Assembly: GCA_964030475.1 (NCBI GenBank)
Contig: CAXIPT010000002.1
Coordinates: 3,226,454 to 3,290,453 of the forward strand
Length of the DNA: 64,000 bases
Source: Tethya wilhelma
Taxonomy: Eukaryota > Porifera > Demospongiae > Tethyida > Tethyidae
Direction: 5' to 3'
Shown here one piece after another: positions 59,301 to 64,000 of this stretch. Both the position numbers and the translations under genes were made by a program. The notes below the pieces were generated by a model. The model saw nothing but the letters and a program-made list of their open reading frames with translations, was not told the origin of the DNA and did not search any database. Within the stretch, counting starts at the first letter, position 1. Each line of letters starts with the position of its first letter.

Positions 59301-59832
59301 ACACAATCAATATTGGTAACTACATACATAATTATAAGCATTAAAGATTAAGTTATGATCATTGTGCAGTGTCACATGTATTTTTTCTACAACAACATAT
59401 AATTAATTACAATTGACTAATTATACAAATAAAAATTATTTAGGAGAATAATTATAATTATTTTTGTTTTTGATTTTATGTGCAGCTGACTCTCCTGAAC
59501 CATGGCAGCTGTTGTGTATCAAAAAGGATGAAGAAGTTCACTTAACGCTCTTGGAGGATATAACCTCAGTTTGGGAGCAAGTTGCCATTCAGCTTGATTT
59601 TAAATATTCTGTAATTGAATCGATCGGAAAAGATTATTCTGGTTGTGGTTGGAGGGCTTGTCTTAGAATGCTGTTCAAATGGCTTGACGGGGAAGCATGT
59701 CAATCAACCTCTTGGGAAACATTGAAAACTGCTCTAAAGAAATGTACTAAATTGAAGGCTCTAGCAGTCAAATTGGAAAAAGTAATACAACCAGTAAGTA
59801 AGGACAAGGAATCTATCAGTGGCAAGAATTAA
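56331..59832 (+). CDS. DLD gene D: three death-like domains and two death domains, no GTPase
   Basis: Exons 56331-56379 (MDLESVVPKATKREFE), 56439-56531, DLD1 57573-57911, DLD2 58214-58474, DLD3 58574-58887, death domain 1 58953-59315, death domain 2 59486-59832. Phases are 1-1 throughout; about 587 residues. DLD3 is shifted by two extra bases in GACATATAGC (58642-58651): before it EPTLTADNVYEVV, after it KFEAFRDTHPDDPTKQTKAL, CKYFVDECPFPCW. The death domains read VAHSWEKIAMALHFNRGKIR and VWEQVAIQLDFKYSVIESIG. It is organised like gene C with the linker and GTPase exons left out and a second death domain added. This suggests an adaptor that bridges partners (inference). Its first exon is about 325 bases after gene C's stop. 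Confidence 0.8.
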
Positions 59833-60509
59833 CCACAACAGACGGATTGTGCTGACCACTGAAATTGATGTTCATCAACTGTTCGAGCATGCATGCAGCT
59901 GTCATTATAGTCTTAGAAAGGTATTATTATCAGTGTCTATCGGTGAGTGAACTCTCAGTCTGACCCAGCTAGTGCTGTTGGCAACTAGCTGTCATTCTCA
60001 GGCTCTCCACTGTGTTTGTTTGTTTGTTTGTATGTTTTGTTTTTTTTTCATAGCCTCCTAAACCGAGCCTCCCCTGCTTGGTTTACTGCATGCATAAATG
60101 TAGTACATTAACAAGAGGTGATGATATTGTGCTTATAAGATTGCTATACTGCAACAGGGAGAATATGCAGCTGTCTACTGGGGAGGCAAGTGCACGTGGG
60201 TTGATGTAGCTCAGGTGTATGGGAATGAATGATACAGTACCAAGTGACACTGTATATACCGTTGGATTTTTACAATACTCATCATCAGGTGTGTCTAGGT
60301 GTGTCAGTGTTCAGCAATCAAGTTACAAGCTAAAGGTATGCCACTATTAGGCTTAACTCATTTAGTCCTTCACTTATTGACAATCAGGTTACTGTGAGTT
60401 GCTGTGGAAACTGGTGTATACTAATTAAAGCTTATCACATTAGTGGAGTCTAGGAGCTTGGAGTTCATCAATGACAGCAGGTGCATGTTTATGTGCTGGG
60501 GATAAGTGA

Positions 60510-60548
<39 letters not shown>

Positions 60549-61564
60549 TGCATGTGTGTGTGTGTGTTTGACAATTAGGTTCAAAGGTTTCAGTAATTGC
60601 TTGTGGCATGCAATGGCTTTCAATGTCTGACCACAAATCTAGCCACTGATAGGTAGCTACAAATTTAAATTTTAAAAAAAAATTGCTCTGTGAGCAGTTG
60701 CGCAATATGTGCATAGCTATTTTGTATGAATAGTTGTTTCCTCCTTCTACTGTTTACTATTAAATACTCACTGAGAGATAATTAATAATTATATGAATGT
60801 GATTATCCATAAGGTTTATTTCACACACACTATCTTTAGCCTATTAACCTTTCACATGTAACAGGGTCATATTGACAGCTGTATTGGTAGCCATGCATGG
60901 GTATATTATCAGGGTATAATGCATAGTACATGTCACTGCTAGACAAAACAGAATGAAGTATTATATGTGTACACATTAAACTTTAATTTGCACCTTGTAA
61001 ATCACCACAATAGGAAATTTAATTCATGCATTGGTAACTCCTACACAACTCAGTGCATTAGTCGCCATGGATATCATACAACAGTAGAGTGTTTAGGAAT
61101 TATAGAATTTAGCCATGAGTGTAAGGTCAAAGGAGAGAGCCTGGGAATAATTTTAAAATGCAACTTGTGTATCTTGTAGTATTGTATTTAATTTTGGTTC
61201 ATTATGCTCTCATGAATTATGTATATAGAATGCAGGGAGACTGAATGCAAAGTATAAAGTATTATACCTGGAGTCTACAAACAGCACAATGTCAGTCATG
61301 CAATGATGCTACAGATAGAAAATTACCTTCACCCCCCCCCCCCCCCCCCCCCCCCCCCAAACACACACACACAAACTATAAAGAATTTGAGTTTTATCAT
61401 TTTTAAGAGCACAATAGTGTTGTCAAAATTCATCATTGTTTTAGTATTGACTTTATGAATATCATTAACCTTTGCTCACGAGACTTGCCTTATATTGAGT
61501 TGTCAAACAAAGGAAGTATATAAAATTCAAAGCGGAGTTGGTTGTCAACTTACTAGCCGAAAAA
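59833..61564. other. Intergenic, no gene seen; microsatellites
   Basis: (GT)n at 60511-60570 and a poly-C/(CA)n tract at 61331-61373. Plus-strand short ORFs lack support. gtaaggtcaaaggagagagc at 61121 is a fragment of the cctcgt...aaggtc repeat family. Confidence 0.6.
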
Positions 61565-62168
61565 ATGAAGACACTAGCACCGTTGGTGGCCCTCTCGCTC
61601 CTTTTCCTGGCGTGTGTGACTCTCTGCCACGGAACTGGGAACCTCACTTGTCCAACGAATGTGGTAAGTTGGTTGTTTACCCGCCAAAAACCACTAACTA
61701 TTTTAGCTAGCTTCAGCCCCTCCCCTTTTTAAAACCAATTATAATAATTATAGTCTAGCTGTTCTTAGCTTTGTCCCCAGACCCACTGTATGGCCTTGCA
61801 CGTATATACTTACTTGTTATATAGATTGCATGCATAAATTAATGAATGAAGCATATATAGCCTAGCTAGCTGTGTGAGTGTGAGTGTACATGTGCATCAA
61901 GCCATTAATGATTTGAAGTTTAACACTCACACACTCAAACTCTAGTCCAACACGACCAAGTATCGTCTGAAGGTGGGCTTTCCAAAGGGATGTGTTCCTT
62001 CTCAATGTGAATACTTCATCGGGATCAACACTAACAGCAACAATAGCAAGTACCTCGATATCACTCTCATGGGGAAGGCTCTGGGATGGATTGCTGTTGG
62101 CTTCACTAAAACAGCAAACATGGTATTACTAAATGGATACGCATGTACACTTTGCACATGCACTTGAG

Positions 62169-62216
<48 letters not shown>

Positions 62217-63320
62217 GATGCTGACGTTATCGGTTGCAATGTGTACCCTCAAGACAACATAACACTGATCGAGACCTGGAACCCAGCGGACTATCGATTC
62301 AACTTCATGGACACCGTTGATGCCAAAGAGGTACAATTTGTGCTAATCCTTCACTATCTATTGTCAAACATAATATTATACTACTGGCTAGTTTTCTAAA
62401 ACAACCACTTCTAATCAGCTTGTCTTGATAAAAAAAATTCATTTTTTATTGTCCTAAAAATAGATTTTGTGCTAAAAATAAGAGCTGTAGTTTGTTCAAG
62501 TTACTAGAACAATTTTGTTGTCATTTGTTCTACAGAATGAACTTTGTCCTTTGGCAAACAAGCTCGAGAATGGTGTGATGACTTGCACGTAAGTTTTCGT
62601 AACTACAAACTAACATGACATGAAGGCCTACTACATACAACAAGTTTCCCATGCATTTTAGTAGATAAAATAAATGGGCCAATTCCAAACCTGTGGGTGA
62701 TTCCGATGTCGTAGTGCTAGCTAATTTCTCTACTATGAATGTTGTTCAGATTATGCTTTTCTTCAATATGCCTATTTCTTTTCTATAAACACTATTCGGC
62801 TGTGACTTTTTTCCGAACCTACCAGATCTGCAGTTCAAGCTAAATCCCTCCACCTTACCTTATACACAAGCATGTGCCTCCATGACAATAGCTGTAGTAA
62901 TGTTGCTATAATAATGTCAAAGTCGAAAATTTATTTTCAGTGTCAAGATGATAATTCTATATGGATGCATTACAGGTTCAGTCGTGCTATACAGTCTTCC
63001 TCTACAAGTGGCAACAAGTTCGACCTGGACAAGGAGTACTACCTGCTGTTTGGCAGAGGCAATCACACACAATGTAAGATGTTAAAATACTATACTCGAC
63101 TGAATTGTGCATAAATAATTATAGTTCTCAACAAACTTACACCTAAATGGTCGACTTATTAGCATTTCAAATTTTTGGGTTTCAATCTGCGTTAACAGCA
63201 TTCTCTTAGGAAGTGCTATGTGGGGGGGAGGTTAATTTTTGTAGGGTCTAATGAAATTCAGTCTTTCTGAATTTTAAACCATCATAATCTCTCTCACTAC
63301 ACACACGCACACACACACAT

Positions 63321-63352
<32 letters not shown>

Positions 63353-63851
63353 ACACACACAGATGACCCCAACGGTGGCTTCACCAACCACATGACTCCA
63401 CTACCCATGGTCAGCTCCAAGAAAGTCAACCCAGTCAGTGGTGAGGGAAACATCACAGGTACAGTGGACATCACTATCCTAGTGAAGCTCCACGGTGTGC
63501 TGATGATAGTGGCGTGGCCAATGACGGCAGGGATAGGAGTTTTTTTCTCCGCCTTTATGAAGCCAGCGTTACAAGGAGGAAAATGGTTTCAGGTATAAGA
63601 TAACATTAAATTTTGTAAAGTGTTAATTCAACTACGTACTGCATGACATTGTATGAATGTGTATAGATTTGTACTGACTTCGATATGTCTGTCTGTGACA
63701 CTCAGTGTGTATATCTTTGGCTGCTACAATGCTGCATGTGAACTTTATTATAGTAGCTCAGTGGTATGAGCATTTGACTTATAGAGTTCGATCTCAATTT
63801 TTTTTCATTGAATTTGTGTGTGTATACTATGTGTGTGTGTTTGTTTGTGTT

Positions 63852-63912
<61 letters not shown>

Positions 63913-64000
63913 CACTATCTCATACGCTCACTCCTGAAACTTGTACACGTGATTATTATGGTAAACTTCTCGACACACACCCTCAGGTTCATCGAGTCCT
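61565..64000 (+). CDS. DOMON - cytochrome b561 protein (ferric reductase-like), 5' part
   Basis: Exons 61565-61663, 61946-62122, 62214-62330, 62536-62588, 62976-63073, 63363-63592 and 63987 to the window end; phases agree. Signal peptide MKTLAPLVALSLLFLACVTL, CHG. DOMON domain: CEYFIGINTNSNNSKYLDIT, GWIAVGFTKTANM, DADVIGCNVYPQDNITLIET, EYYLLFGRGNHTQ. Then the linker HMTPLPMVSSKKVN and the first cytochrome b561 helix ILVKLHGVLMIVAWPMTAGI, with a haem-ligand-type His, continuing to KWFQVHRVL, with a second conserved His. The family moves electrons across membranes and reduces extracellular or endosomal iron or monodehydroascorbate. (CA)n tracts form the acceptors of the exons at 62214 and 63363. 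The remaining helices lie beyond the window. Confidence 0.88.
62170..62213. repeat. (CA)n microsatellite forming a splice acceptor
   Basis: Pure CA ending in CAG at the start of DOMON exon 62214. Confidence 0.95.
63299..63362. repeat. (CA)n microsatellite forming a splice acceptor
   Basis: CA tract with GTACACACACAG directly before the exon at 63363. Confidence 0.95.
63816..63911. repeat. (GT)n microsatellite
   Basis: GT/GTTT tract in the last visible intron of the DOMON gene. Confidence 0.95.

Noticed and set aside
1..64000. CRISPR arrays, tRNA, rRNA, bacterial operons
   Set aside because: No spaced direct repeats, no recognisable RNA gene folds, and spliced eukaryotic genes throughout.

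Overview
The window looks like genomic DNA of a basal metazoan, most likely a demosponge of the Amphimedon type. This is inferred from short AT-rich introns with GT-AG borders, very frequent (CA)n/(GT)n microsatellites, metazoan genes (prolyl 3-hydroxylase, DOMON-cytochrome b561, dynein-2 relics) and an expanded family of death-fold genes. No bacterial-style operons, rRNA, tRNA or CRISPR arrays were seen. Exon limits below were read by eye from splice signals and reading-frame phase, without transcript data.

Layout. (1) 0.3-4.2 kb, minus: 5' part of a death-like-domain (DLD) gene that runs off the left edge. (2) 5.5-6.1 kb, minus: a small zinc-deaminase-like gene. (3) 6.9-10.75 kb, minus: catalytic half of a leprecan-type prolyl 3-hydroxylase (P3H), joined at its 5' side to a copied intron and first exon of the DLD gene. 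(4) 13.8-21.1 kb, minus: a complete DLDx3 - Roc-like GTPase - DLD gene, with a relic of another DLD gene behind it. (5) 22.3-31.7 kb: a foldback element, then a large CACTA/EnSpm-like transposon with a tnp2-type transposase and two accessory genes, then a palindromic minisatellite. (6) 32-33.6 kb: an unrecognised gene whose last coding block is split by a hAT-like MITE that seems able to act as an intron. (7) 33.6-44.6 kb: a tandemly repeated block of VWC-like cysteine-rich exon, dynein-2 heavy chain relic and multi-span membrane protein gene, with an 886-base assembly gap. (8) 44.8-46.3 kb, minus: N-terminal half of a P3H/CRTAP-type protein. (9) 47-49 kb, plus: a small FKBP with an AT-AC (U12-type) intron. 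(10) 49.4-59.8 kb, plus: a second DLDx3 - Roc-like - death-domain gene followed by a paralogue without the GTPase. (11) 61.6-64 kb, plus: start of a DOMON/cytochrome b561 gene.

Biology. The dominant theme is a cluster of death-fold signalling genes, with and without a Roc-like GTPase. Each DLD sits on its own phase 1-1 exon, a short linker exon precedes the GTPase, and an NRF1-like palindrome lies upstream of each start codon. This reads as a locus where sensor-type (GTPase) and adaptor-type (no GTPase) genes arise by duplication and exon shuffling. A deaminase-like gene sits directly upstream of one member. The same duplications seem to have separated the two halves of a P3H gene and given its catalytic half a DLD-gene promoter and leader exon. 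Several genes carry 1-2 base frameshifts, and one stretch is present twice around a single N, so some breaks may be assembly errors.
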